A stretch of DNA of 64,000 nt from DATMBF01 sp035559595 (GCA_035559595.1 DATMBF010000033.1:1-64000); one strand, 5' to 3'; positions 16,569 through 25,248 are shown, counted from the stretch's first letter. Program-made: numbers and translations. The notes: generated by a model from the letters alone, not told the origin.

Positions 16569-17093
16569 ATGGGAAGAGTCACTACCGTGGTGGTTTGTCT
16601 GATGCTGGGGTGCAGAACAACCGCAGACCTTCCCAAACCGGTCAATGAAGAACCCCTCCCCGATTTACGAATTAAGAAAGTCGAATACCGGCAACTTCAC
16701 CGACAACAGCTCATTCGCCGTTCTCCACGCGATCCCGTCCTCGCAAAACTCGAATACGAATTCGTTCTTCAAATAGAGAACATCGGTCAACGGAATCTTC
16801 AGGAGCCTTTCTACATCAGTGTCTCGCGCTCTCTGAACGACTACCAGCAGTACCTCTACTCGCACCATATCAGGATTAATGACGAACATCGGTTGTTAGA
16901 AACGGGGCAGGTGACCCGTTTCGTTCTTCGAGTTGATTTGGATTTCCCACCGCCTGGGACACGGCTTAGCCACTACCCCATCCGCTTCTATATTAACACC
17001 GAAGGTCCGGAGAATTCTACGGGCTATCCGACGCTTCGCATCCTCGAACGGAACTACGCGAACAATACGTTCGAACTTCAGATTCGATTCTAG
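16569..17093 (+). CDS. Small lipoprotein with probable CARDB-like beta domain
   Basis: A 174-residue protein with a short lipoprotein signal (MGRVTTVVVCLMLGC; Cys15 is the likely lipidated residue) and one beta-rich domain (about 30-174). The pattern PDLRIKKVEY ... LEYEFVLQIENIGQ ... is typical of CARDB/Ig-like adhesion folds. The frame continues upstream through the terminator, but only the ATG at 16569 gives a proper signal. No good Shine-Dalgarno is visible, and the strong terminator lies directly in front, so expression may depend on read-through. It lies between two SusC/SusD pairs on the same strand. Its function is unknown. Confidence 0.75.
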   Translation: MGRVTTVVVCLMLGCRTTADLPKPVNEEPLPDLRIKKVEYRQLHRQQLIRRSPRDPVLAKLEYEFVLQIENIGQRNLQEPFYISVSRSLNDYQQYLYSHHIRINDEHRLLETGQVTRFVLRVDLDFPPPGTRLSHYPIRFYINTEGPENSTGYPTLRILERNYANNTFELQIRF

Positions 17094-17133
17094 CAATCTC
17101 CCCGACCGTCTTTCGTTGCCCCAAACCATCCCT

Positions 17134-17242
17134 TTGGCATTACCTTCCATCCTCTTCCACTTGACTTTTGTATTAATTTTCCCTAACTATTGCGCGATTG
17201 GCGTTACGGTTTTCTACGAATTCGGAGGAGGAAATGGCCGTG
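17134..17242 (+). promoter_or_regulatory. Promoter and conserved leader upstream of the second SusC gene
   Basis: TTGACT (17161-17166), 17-base spacer, TAACTA (17184-17189). The stretch is the second copy of the leader found at 11893: the upstream TTGGCATTACCTTCCAT is identical, CTTCCACTTGACTTTT is identical, and CGGTTTT, GGAGGAG and GCCGTG are kept with matching spacing. Confidence 0.6.
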
Positions 17243-17350
17243 AGATCAGTCGCACGACCCAAAGTTCACCTGCATTCCAGAAAGTCGTGTCATCCCCTAA
17301 CACCAATCCTGTTCCGAAGAGACAGACTTCGGATCATCACAAACACTTAA
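17234..17350 (+). CDS. Possible small leader ORF before second SusC gene
   Basis: ATG three bases after GGAGGAGGAA-type Shine-Dalgarno opens a 38-codon frame ending TAA at 17348-17350, 33 bases before the SusC ATG. The peptide is basic (MAVRSVARPKVHLHSRKSCH at its start). It has no recognised family. A start codon at the equivalent leader position also occurs before the first SusC gene, but the coded peptides differ, so it may be a ribosome-loading leader or chance. Confidence 0.25.
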   Translation: MAVRSVARPKVHLHSRKSCHPLTPILFRRDRLRIITNT

Positions 17351-17383
17351 CCCACAACTCATAACTCACAGAATGGAGGAGAT

Positions 17384-20300
17384 ATGAACCAATCGCTAAG
17401 ACGTTTGTGGGCTGGCGCTGTTTTGATGGCAGCGCTTGTAACCATCGCTTCGTCGATTGTGTTCGCCCAAGAATTCACGGGTGAAATCCGTGGCACCGTG
17501 AAGGACAGAGCTTCGGGCGAATCACTCGTCGGAGCGAACATCCTCGTCGTTGGAACAAACAAAGGTACGACGACAAACTTCGAGGGTGCCTTCAGTATCA
17601 AGGGGCTTCCTCCCGGTCAATACACGATCGTTGCACGATTCGTTGGATATGTCCGCAGTCAGCAGACTGTGACAGTTGCAGCCAACGCAGTCGCCGAAGT
17701 CAATTTTCAGCTCGACCAAGATGTACTGAGAATTGACGAGGTCGTCGTGACAGGGTTGTCCGGCGAAATCCCAAGAGCCGAACTTGGCAACTCGATTTCC
17801 AAGATTTCAGGGAGTCAGATAGAAAAGGTCGTCACCACAAATATCATGGACGCTCTGGCGGCGAAAGCTCCCGGACTTCAAACGACGAGAGGCGGGGGAA
17901 CACCTGGCGCAGGCGTCTATGTGACCATCCGCGGTCGACACACCATCACGGGATCGTCTCAGCCTCTCTATGTTGTCGACGGCGTCATTATCGACAACAC
18001 CACGTGGCAGTTGGGAACCGTTCAAGCCGCCAACCGAGGTGTGGATATCAACCCCAATGATATCGAGTCGATTGAGATTCTCAAAGGTGCATCAGCGTCG
18101 GCAATCTATGGATCGCGAGCAGCAAACGGCGTCGTGCTGATAACAACCAAATCAGGAAAGGCCGCCGCGCCGGGGAAATTCGCTCGGATCAATTACACGA
18201 CGTCATTTACGTCGGAGGAGGTTCCATCGAAGTGGCCGCTCCAAACGAAGTACGGGCAGCGAATCCCCTATGCCCCCTACCAACCCGGAAGCACGGATTC
18301 GTGGGGTGCCCCTTTACCTGCCGGAGCACAGATCTTTGATCAGTCGAAAGTCATCTTCCGGCGTGGCCAGTTCTACGAGAATACGCTGACGGTTTCCGGT
18401 GGAAACCCCGCATTCAAGTACCTGGTCTCAGGAACGCTTACGAACCAGCAGGGATTGGTGATAAACTCCGATCTTGACAAGCGGAGTATTCGAGCAAACC
18501 TCTCTTACACTGTTCTCGACAATTTGAGTTTTTCGAGTAACTCAAACTACGTATCGTCGCTCACAAACATCCCCCAAGACGGCAGCAATACGTCCGGGAT
18601 TCTCCTTTCTGCTCTCCGGTCACCGCCGAACTTCGACTTAACGAAGTATCTGGAGGATGACGGTGTCACGCAGCGCCGCTATGGGGCGTATGACAACCCG
18701 TTGTGGTCGCTGCACTTCAACAAAAACTGGTCGCAGCTTTCCCGATTTATTCATTCCACCGGATTTGAATGGGATATCCTCAGCGGCTTACGGTTCAGCG
18801 GCCGATTGGGGCTTGATCGGTACGATCAGGGTCTGTTCCAGCGATTGTTCACGGGGGCTGCAGCCTCACCGGCTGCCGGTGGTGCGATCAGTCACGGAAG
18901 AGTAACGAACAACATCGTCAACACGGAACTTCTCCTTACTGCTAAACACCAGCTGTCGAGCGACTTCCTCTTGACATTTGTTGGCGGACAACAGCTCACA
19001 TTCACAAAGACCAATATTACGAACGCCGGATCCACGAGTACGCTTCCGTTCTTCGATGAGATTGGTGCCGGGTCAACGCCCAGCGCAAGCTCGTCGCGTT
19101 CGGAGACCCGTGTGTTCGGCTATTTCGGTCAGGTAACGGCAAACATGTTTGACCGGCTTACGGTTACGGGTGCCTTGCGCTATGACGGAAGCTCCACTTT
19201 TGGTGAAGAGAAGCGTTGGTTCCTGTACCCCAAAGCAAGTGTATCGTATCGAATCTCCGAAGAGAGCTTCATGCGAGATCTAAAGGGGATCATCGATGAA
19301 TTCAAACTGCGGGGGGCATGGGGTGTCTCGGGCCTGCAACCGGGTGCCTACGTCACAAACTACTTGTATCTCTCAGCGGGTAACTTCGATCCGTGGGGCC
19401 GTGGAACATCTTCGAACCGATTGGGTCAATCCGGTTTCCGCAACAGCTTCTCCGCCGGAAACAACCAGCTCCGGCCTGAAAAGACGACCGAAATCGAGGC
19501 GGGCTTTGACCTCACCATGATGGACAGGAGGATCAACCTGGAATTCTCCTGGTACACACAGGCTATTACGGATCTGCTCCTGTTTACGCCGGTTTCTCCA
19601 TCAACGGGGTACACGTCGCAGATTCGTAACGCAGGAAGCATGGACAAAGATGGCTTCGAAGTAAAGCTGGAAGTTGCTCCAATTTTCACGGACGACATAC
19701 AATGGACGCTTGGAGTGAACTACTCACAGAACAAGACGATGGTCACCGAGCTGCAAGGATATACGGATGATCAGTTCGTTACTCTTGCGGGAGCCTTCGC
19801 CGGCATCTTCAACATTGCCAAGAAAGGTCACCCCCTTGGCGTCTTTTATGGATTGGGGTGGGAGCGGGGGCCTGACGGAAAGATCGTCCATTCTGATCCG
19901 GCAAACGGCATTGCTGACAATGTGTTAGGCGGCTCCATCACGGGCGCTCCCCGATACTCATCAACGCAACTCATTATCGGCAATCCGAATCCGAAATGGA
20001 CCGGAGCAATCCGGACGGATCTAACGCTCTTCCAAGACATCACGTTCTCCACACTATTTGATATCGTGTGGGATTTTGATGTCTGGAACGGGACGAACGG
20101 AGCTCTCTATAACTTCGGAACGGCAAAGGACACCGAAGACCGCGACGACCTCTGGTTCAACGAGAATGGTCAGCCTGTTGTTTATACAGGAACGACTCCG
20201 CGAACTATTGGTACGCGAACATATCAGCCGGGCGAGCAACTCCGACGTGAGGTGTATTATCGCTTCTACGCCAACGGCTTCAACATCAACGAACCGCATA

Positions 20301-20545
20301 TTTATGATGGTTCATATGTGAAATGGCGTGATCTCTCGATCTCCTACCGGCTCCGCGCGATACCGTTCTTTAACCTGGAATCCATCACATTCTCGATCTC
20401 TGCTCGCAACCTTGCGACATGGACGGATTATCCTGGTTACGATCCCGAGGTTAATCACTTTAACCAATCCGAGGGACGCGGTTACGACTATTTCAATTAT
20501 CCGCAGGTCCGGTCGTATCGATTCGGTATTTCCATCAACTATTAA
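17384..20545 (+). CDS. SusC/RagA family TonB-dependent outer-membrane transporter 2
   Basis: A 1053-residue outer-membrane transporter, paralogue of the gene at 12130 with a longer barrel. It has a signal peptide (about 1-29, ending VFAQ), a carboxypeptidase-D-regulatory-like domain (about 30-110, GEIRGTVKDRASGESLVGAN) and the box DEVVVTGLSG. The plug (about 125-250) holds PLYVVDGVIIDN, with ILKGASASAIYGSRAANGVV at its end, as in classical SusC. The barrel ends RSYRFGISINY. The Shine-Dalgarno GGAGGAG is two to four bases before the ATG. SusD follows after 16 bases. The substrate is unknown. Confidence 0.96.
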   Translation: MNQSLRRLWAGAVLMAALVTIASSIVFAQEFTGEIRGTVKDRASGESLVGANILVVGTNKGTTTNFEGAFSIKGLPPGQYTIVARFVGYVRSQQTVTVAANAVAEVNFQLDQDVLRIDEVVVTGLSGEIPRAELGNSISKISGSQIEKVVTTNIMDALAAKAPGLQTTRGGGTPGAGVYVTIRGRHTITGSSQPLYVVDGVIIDNTTWQLGTVQAANRGVDINPNDIESIEILKGASASAIYGSRAANGVVLITTKSGKAAAPGKFARINYTTSFTSEEVPSKWPLQTKYGQRIPYAPYQPGSTDSWGAPLPAGAQIFDQSKVIFRRGQFYENTLTVSGGNPAFKYLVSGTLTNQQGLVINSDLDKRSIRANLSYTVLDNLSFSSNSNYVSSLTNIPQDGSNTSGILLSALRSPPNFDLTKYLEDDGVTQRRYGAYDNPLWSLHFNKNWSQLSRFIHSTGFEWDILSGLRFSGRLGLDRYDQGLFQRLFTGAAASPAAGGAISHGRVTNNIVNTELLLTAKHQLSSDFLLTFVGGQQLTFTKTNITNAGSTSTLPFFDEIGAGSTPSASSSRSETRVFGYFGQVTANMFDRLTVTGALRYDGSSTFGEEKRWFLYPKASVSYRISEESFMRDLKGIIDEFKLRGAWGVSGLQPGAYVTNYLYLSAGNFDPWGRGTSSNRLGQSGFRNSFSAGNNQLRPEKTTEIEAGFDLTMMDRRINLEFSWYTQAITDLLLFTPVSPSTGYTSQIRNAGSMDKDGFEVKLEVAPIFTDDIQWTLGVNYSQNKTMVTELQGYTDDQFVTLAGAFAGIFNIAKKGHPLGVFYGLGWERGPDGKIVHSDPANGIADNVLGGSITGAPRYSSTQLIIGNPNPKWTGAIRTDLTLFQDITFSTLFDIVWDFDVWNGTNGALYNFGTAKDTEDRDDLWFNENGQPVVYTGTTPRTIGTRTYQPGEQLRREVYYRFYANGFNINEPHIYDGSYVKWRDLSISYRLRAIPFFNLESITFSISARNLATWTDYPGYDPEVNHFNQSEGRGYDYFNYPQVRSYRFGISINY

Positions 20546-20561
20546 CCAAAGGGACTCGAGC

Positions 20562-22013
20562 ATGAAAAAGTACATTCTTCTGCTAGTGATGGGGTCCCTG
20601 GTTGTGGGACTCTTTTCTGGATGCGATTCCGACCTTGCAGGAATCAACCAAAGCCCCAATGCCATTTCGGACAAGAACCTCAACCGTCCGGAAGCCGCAC
20701 GGGCTCTCATCGTCAACCTGCAGGTCTCGACCGGCGACTGGTATCCGGACGAGCGGTCAAGAATCACCAGTGTTTGGACACGCCACATGTGCGCACCCCC
20801 GGGTCTCGGACGACCCCAGCCAGTCAGTTGGAACACGTACAAAATGGTCCGTGACGAACACGTTGACCGGGCTTGGATCCAAGCCTATCGTGTGGTAAAG
20901 CTGGCAAACGACATCATCGCCAACGTTCCAAATATCAGCTTCCCGGGGACCGCGACGATTGATGGCACGCGAATGACCCGCTTGACCAGAAACACAATGA
21001 TCGGCATGGCGAAGTTCTACAAAGCGCTGGCACTCGGTGAGACAGCTGCGTTCTATGGATCTATTCCCGTTGATGTGGCCAAGCGGGCAGAGGATCCTCC
21101 ACCGCAGTTTGTCAGTCAATCGGCGGCATATGCCTATGTGCAAACGCTTCTTGATGAAGCACTCGTGTTGTTCCAGGATTCAACGGTAACGATTACTCAG
21201 GATTTGAACTTCGGAACGCCAACACTCACGGTGAGTCCTACTCATCGAGATCGGTGGATCAGGGCTACACGGTCTCTCAAAGCTCGATTCTACCTCCACG
21301 TTGGAAACTATGCTGCTGCACGCACCGAAGCACAAAACGGTATCAACGCCGCAACAGGGACTGTCAATGCCATCTTCAACGCCGGTCTATCGACAGAGTA
21401 CGCCCCCTGGGGTCACTGGTCACAAACCGAGGCTGGTGAACCATTGCGGGCTGCAAAGTTCTATGTTGACCAGCTGAGAAGCGAAGCAGGTGACACGAGA
21501 CTTGCAGCATACCTACAACCAGGTGCCGGAACAACTACTATAGCGGGCTACAACGTTGACGGACAAGCAGGTGCAACGACCGACGAAAACACGACAACGC
21601 GCGCAGCACGCCTGCTGAAATACCGCGGATACGGTCAGCCATTCCCCCTCATTTCGTATGAGGAGACCCTCTTGATTCGTGCCGAAGCCGAGGCAAGAGT
21701 GAATGGCGTGACAGCCGCTGCTCTTGCAGACCTCAACGCGATCAGAACGGCAGCAGGGCTACCAGCGCGGACCGTCCTAGACTTTGCGTCGACGGCAGCC
21801 TTCATTACGGAGGTGTTGAAGCAGAAGTACATCCAGCTCCATCTTGAAGGACAAGCCTATCATGATATGCGTCGAGCCTCGGAGTTCTCGTTGTCGGTTT
21901 TGCCGACGGGTTCTTCCATTCCCGTTCGCTGGATTTATGGCCAGAGCGAGCAGTTCACCAACCCAAACTGCCCACGCAACGATGTCGGCACAGTGAGAAA
22001 CGAAGTTCTATAG
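20562..22013 (+). CDS. SusD/RagB family outer-membrane lipoprotein 2
   Basis: Ligand-binding partner of the second SusC transporter. The 483-residue product begins MKKYILLLVMGSLVVGLFSG followed by Cys21, a standard lipoprotein signal. The N-terminal segment INQSPNAISDKNLN and the later pattern SYEETLLIRAEAEARVNG and LKQKYIQLHLEGQAYHDMRR are hallmarks of SusD proteins. The in-frame extension upstream overlaps the SusC end and is not used. A perfect terminator follows at 22034. Confidence 0.95.
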   Translation: MKKYILLLVMGSLVVGLFSGCDSDLAGINQSPNAISDKNLNRPEAARALIVNLQVSTGDWYPDERSRITSVWTRHMCAPPGLGRPQPVSWNTYKMVRDEHVDRAWIQAYRVVKLANDIIANVPNISFPGTATIDGTRMTRLTRNTMIGMAKFYKALALGETAAFYGSIPVDVAKRAEDPPPQFVSQSAAYAYVQTLLDEALVLFQDSTVTITQDLNFGTPTLTVSPTHRDRWIRATRSLKARFYLHVGNYAAARTEAQNGINAATGTVNAIFNAGLSTEYAPWGHWSQTEAGEPLRAAKFYVDQLRSEAGDTRLAAYLQPGAGTTTIAGYNVDGQAGATTDENTTTRAARLLKYRGYGQPFPLISYEETLLIRAEAEARVNGVTAAALADLNAIRTAAGLPARTVLDFASTAAFITEVLKQKYIQLHLEGQAYHDMRRASEFSLSVLPTGSSIPVRWIYGQSEQFTNPNCPRNDVGTVRNEVL

Positions 22014-22033
22014 CAGACGGGAAGCCTCATTCC

Positions 22034-22073
22034 AAGAAGTCCCATCCCTGTGCGGATGGGACTTCTTCTTTTT
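22034..22073 (+). terminator. Rho-independent terminator after second SusC/SusD operon
   Basis: Perfect 14-base arms AAGAAGTCCCATCC (22034-22047) and GGATGGGACTTCTT (22054-22067), six-base loop, then CTTTTTG. Confidence 0.92.
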
Positions 22074-22078
22074 GTATC

Positions 22079-22107
22079 TTGACATCGGCAGTCACCCCCC
22101 GTATATT
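22079..22107 (+). promoter_or_regulatory. Strong sigma-70-type promoter of the CsgG-like/plug operon
   Basis: Consensus TTGACA (22079-22084), 17-base spacer, TATATT (22102-22107), 30 bases before the ATG at 22137 and immediately after the previous operon's terminator. Confidence 0.8.
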
Positions 22108-22136
22108 ATACAGTATTCAAGGTTGGATGGACCCGC

Positions 22137-22772
22137 ATGATTCGCGCAGTCAGCCTCATAGTTAGCCTCCTTTTAGGATTCAGCCCTTCCTTTTCCGCGG
22201 CCATGAAATTCGACGAAAAGCAGACGGGGCGTCTCAAAATTGTCGTTGTGCCGATGTTGGCAACGGCACTGACACCCGAAGACTCTGTCGCTTCGCTGGA
22301 ACGTTTTCGCACAGCCCTCACCGAGTCCAAGCAGTTCGATGTAATACCTGAAGAACACATGCTCTCCATCTTGAGAGAGGCCAAATTCCAGGAATTGTCA
22401 AACTGCACGTATTCTCATTGCCTTTCTGACCTTGGTAAGATCGTTGGTGCCGATCGTGTAGCCCAAACGCTGTTCATTCGAAGGGGGCGGCTCTACACAT
22501 TCCGTCTACGCATTATTGATTCCAAGAGCGCGGATATACTCTTTGACGAAACCCTCGAGCACAGCGGTGACTTTGAGGGAATGCTCTCTTCTACCATTCC
22601 GGAGATGACACAAAAACTGACCGAAACAAAACTGGAATCCAACAGATCTTATAAGTGGTATCTCATCGGGGCTGCAATCCTAGGCTTTGGAACCGCAATT
22701 TACTTTTTGAATAAAAGCCTTGGTCACACCACCTCCCCAGGCGAAGGTGGCACTCCGCCAGACAGGGAATGA
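22137..22772 (+). CDS. Exported CsgG/LpoB-like domain protein with C-terminal membrane helix
   Basis: A 211-residue protein with a signal peptide (about 1-22), a soluble domain (about 30-165) and a C-terminal membrane helix (about 174-192) followed by a Gly/Pro-rich tail. The soluble part (RLKIVVVPM, FDVIPEEHMLSILREAKFQ, C-x4-C, LGKIVGADRVAQTLFIRRGR, FRLRIIDSKSADILFDETLE) has the pattern of the CsgG/TolB-N/DUF2380-like fold, often found in secretion or envelope-assembly accessory proteins. The family is my inference from pattern. The downstream plug protein starts one base after the stop, so the two are very likely translated together and may act together. Confidence 0.75.
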   Translation: MIRAVSLIVSLLLGFSPSFSAAMKFDEKQTGRLKIVVVPMLATALTPEDSVASLERFRTALTESKQFDVIPEEHMLSILREAKFQELSNCTYSHCLSDLGKIVGADRVAQTLFIRRGRLYTFRLRIIDSKSADILFDETLEHSGDFEGMLSSTIPEMTQKLTETKLESNRSYKWYLIGAAILGFGTAIYFLNKSLGHTTSPGEGGTPPDRE

Positions 22773-22773
22773 C

Positions 22774-23844
22774 ATGTTCTTGTATGGTGATCCAATGGGT
22801 TTCACCATAACAACACGAAACTTTGAAAGAACATGCTGCGCACGAGTGCAGGTTCCGGCGCGCTTAACCTTCCTCGTTTTATCTCTGTTCGTCTTCTCTA
22901 CCGGAACTCCTGCTCAACCGACAACCACGATCCGGGGAACGGTTACAGACGAGACAACGGGAGAACCCATCCCTGCCACACACGTTTCCCTGAAGAACAC
23001 CGCATTTTCAACCGACACGGATCACTATGGAAGGTTCGAACTCCGGGGTGTGCCCGTCGGAATGTACATCCTTGAAGTCTTTCACCTGCACTACAAGCTC
23101 CGGCTTCATGTTTTCGAAGTCACCGAAGAGGTGACGCCCCAATTCGCCGTTGAGCTTCAGCCGATGCCCATTTTGACCTCCGAGTCCCGTGCAACCGTTG
23201 GAAGCGCCGCGACATCTATAGAAGGCATTATTGTGGACCAGGAAAGCCGCAAACCCGTACCGCTTGTGAACGTGATTGTGAAGAATACTCGATTTGGGGC
23301 GGCAACGGACAGTATGGGTAAGTTTGAACTCCGCGGCCTCCAACCGGATCTGTATCTCATCGAGTTCCGACATGTGGCATACAAAACCCGTATGCATGTC
23401 CTGCAACTCGAGGAAAAGAAGCCCGTTACCATGAATGTCGAAATGGAGCAACAAGCCATCGAACTGTCGGAAGTCACGGTGACCGACCGACGGCGCGATG
23501 CCGAGAGACTTCATCAGACATACGCAAGTACGGTTGTTACAGCGGAACAGATCAGCCGCACAGGCGCAGCAACACTTACAGATGTGTTAAAAGCCTTTGA
23601 ACCTAGTATCGGGCCGGGCATTTCGCCTCGCGGCAATCGACGGATCTCGAACCTTGAGCGGGTTCCCTACCTTATCTACTTAGACGGGACGTACGTTCAG
23701 TACATCGCCGGGGCGATGGACCATATCGTTGAGGTCAACCAGATCGACCGTATCGAAATCTCTCGCTGGGTCGGCGCAGCTCCGAACTTCGGTCCCGGCA
23801 CAAGTGATCGCGTGATCCAGATTTTCACAAAAAAGCCGCGATAG
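22774..23844 (+). CDS. Two regulatory-like domains plus TonB plug, no barrel
   Basis: A 356-residue exported protein. After an N-terminal part with a hydrophobic segment (about 31-45, LTFLVLSLFVFSTG) come two carboxypeptidase-D-regulatory-like repeats (about 50-130 and 148-228; TIRGTVTDETTGEPIPATHV and SIEGIIVDQESRKPVPLVNV). They share the motif GKFELRG/GRFELRG. A TonB-plug-like segment follows (about 232-356: SEVTVTDRRRDAERL, TGAATLTDVLKAF, VPYLIYLDGTYVQ). It ends at DRVIQIFTKKPR, exactly where plugs of full receptors pass into the barrel, and no barrel follows. The start may also be at 22795. The stop codon abuts the convergent rlmD stop with no gap. Confidence 0.8.
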   Translation: MFLYGDPMGFTITTRNFERTCCARVQVPARLTFLVLSLFVFSTGTPAQPTTTIRGTVTDETTGEPIPATHVSLKNTAFSTDTDHYGRFELRGVPVGMYILEVFHLHYKLRLHVFEVTEEVTPQFAVELQPMPILTSESRATVGSAATSIEGIIVDQESRKPVPLVNVIVKNTRFGAATDSMGKFELRGLQPDLYLIEFRHVAYKTRMHVLQLEEKKPVTMNVEMEQQAIELSEVTVTDRRRDAERLHQTYASTVVTAEQISRTGAATLTDVLKAFEPSIGPGISPRGNRRISNLERVPYLIYLDGTYVQYIAGAMDHIVEVNQIDRIEISRWVGAAPNFGPGTSDRVIQIFTKKPR

Positions 23845-25248
23845 TCAAATCCGATCCAACAACGCTACGTTCTCAACGTGGTAGGTGTGGGGGAACATAT
23901 CGACAGGCTGGAGTTTAACAAGGCGATATTGCGCGGCACAGAGCGTTTTGAGGTCGCGGGCCTGCGTTGTGGGATTACAGCTCACATAGACAATTCGAGC
24001 TGGGGCAAGTGCAAAGATCTCCCCCACGACTTTCGGATGCATGCCGCTTCGCGGCGGGTCGATGATGAGAACATCCGGCCGACGATGGGACTTCATCCAG
24101 TTTGTATCGCTGATCAACCTCTCTTTTAAGTCCCCCAACACAAACGAGCAATTCTCAACCCCGTTCAGACGAGCGTTTTTTTCAGCATCCTTCACGGCGC
24201 TTTCTGCGGATTCGATCCCCACAACCTCCTTTGCTGCATCCGAAATGAAGATCGCAATCGTTCCCGTCCCCGAATAGAGATCCCAGACCACATCCGACTT
24301 CGAAAGTTCCGCAAAGTCTCTTGCGACGGTATACAACCTCTCCGCCTGATCAGTGTTTGTTTGAAAGAATGAGCTTGCCGAGATGACAAAGAGATGATTG
24401 CCGATCTTTTCATGAATGATTCCGTCGCCGTGATAAATGCGCTCCACCTCGCCAAACGCAATCTGAGCCTTTTTGGAGTTGATGGTGTTGACGACCGTGG
24501 TAATCGCAGGAATGGAATTCACAAGCTGCCGTGCGTATCGCTTCATCACTTCCGGTCTATCATCAAACGTCACGAGATTGACCATCACTTCATTTGTCCG
24601 CTTACTCTGACGAATCACCAAAAAACGCCAGTAGCCCTCATCACTGTCGGAAGAGTAAACCGGCAGACCCTCTTCCATGGCGAAGCTCCGTGTGAAGTTC
24701 AGGATCTGATTTGAAAGCGGCGATTGGAGATGGCATTCCTCGATGTCCAAAACCTTATCGTAGCGTTGCGGAACGTGGAGACCGAGAAAGGTTTGAAGAT
24801 CCGAGGTCTGGGGTTTGAGAATATCCGTTATCCATTGCTGTCGTGAAAAGGAGAATTCCATCTTGTTGCGATAGAAATAGATGTCTCTCGCCCCGATGAT
24901 AGGAAGGATATTGACGGAAGAGAATCCCCCTATGCGTTCAAAGGCATCAACAACATGCTGGTGCTTGAACTGAAGCTGAGCATTGTAGTCCACATGTTGC
25001 CATTTACAGCCACCGCAAATGCCGAAGTACTGACAGCGCGGTGTAACCCGCAGTTTCGAGGGCTCGACAATACCTACCACTTTTGCTTCGGCAAAGGACT
25101 TCTTGACCTTCATGACACGAGCCGTGACTACATCCCCCGGCACAGCGCCATCCACAAACACAACAAAGCCATCCACTCTGCTAACAGTCTTCCCTTCGAA
25201 CGCCGCGTCGTCAATCGTTAGCCGTATTTCATCGCCTCGGGTCAGCAT
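23845..25248 (-). CDS. rlmD: 23S rRNA (uracil-5-)-methyltransferase, RumA/RlmD family
   Basis: SAM-dependent enzyme that methylates C5 of a uridine in RNA; this family usually modifies 23S rRNA. The 467-residue product has a TRAM RNA-binding domain (about 5-60). The iron-sulfur cysteines are Cys72, Cys78, Cys81 (CQYFGICGGC) and a later Cys in IEECHLQSP. A C-terminal Rossmann methyltransferase domain has VVWDLYSGTGTIAIF, IDPPRSGMHP and catalytic VSCNPTTQARDL. The exact target uridine is not certain from sequence, so the name RlmD is by closest family. It is convergent with the plug-protein operon, stop to stop. Confidence 0.9.
   Translation of the reverse strand: MLTRGDEIRLTIDDAAFEGKTVSRVDGFVVFVDGAVPGDVVTARVMKVKKSFAEAKVVGIVEPSKLRVTPRCQYFGICGGCKWQHVDYNAQLQFKHQHVVDAFERIGGFSSVNILPIIGARDIYFYRNKMEFSFSRQQWITDILKPQTSDLQTFLGLHVPQRYDKVLDIEECHLQSPLSNQILNFTRSFAMEEGLPVYSSDSDEGYWRFLVIRQSKRTNEVMVNLVTFDDRPEVMKRYARQLVNSIPAITTVVNTINSKKAQIAFGEVERIYHGDGIIHEKIGNHLFVISASSFFQTNTDQAERLYTVARDFAELSKSDVVWDLYSGTGTIAIFISDAAKEVVGIESAESAVKDAEKNARLNGVENCSFVLGDLKERLISDTNWMKSHRRPDVLIIDPPRSGMHPKVVGEIFALAPARIVYVSCNPTTQARDLKTLCAAQYRLVKLQPVDMFPHTYHVENVALLDRI

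Noticed and set aside
12130..20545. Recent tandem duplication of a SusC/SusD block
   Set aside because: The products differ in length (963 and 1053 residues) and much of their barrel sequence; only the leaders and N-terminal domains are notably alike.
15064..22013. Polysaccharide utilisation locus
   Set aside because: Two SusC/SusD pairs are present, but no glycoside hydrolase, polysaccharide lyase or hybrid sensor is near, so no carbohydrate role can be claimed.
23845..25248. TrmA-type tRNA methyltransferase
   Set aside because: The four-cysteine iron-sulfur motif and TRAM domain fit the RumA/RlmD-like group rather than TrmA, which lacks them.
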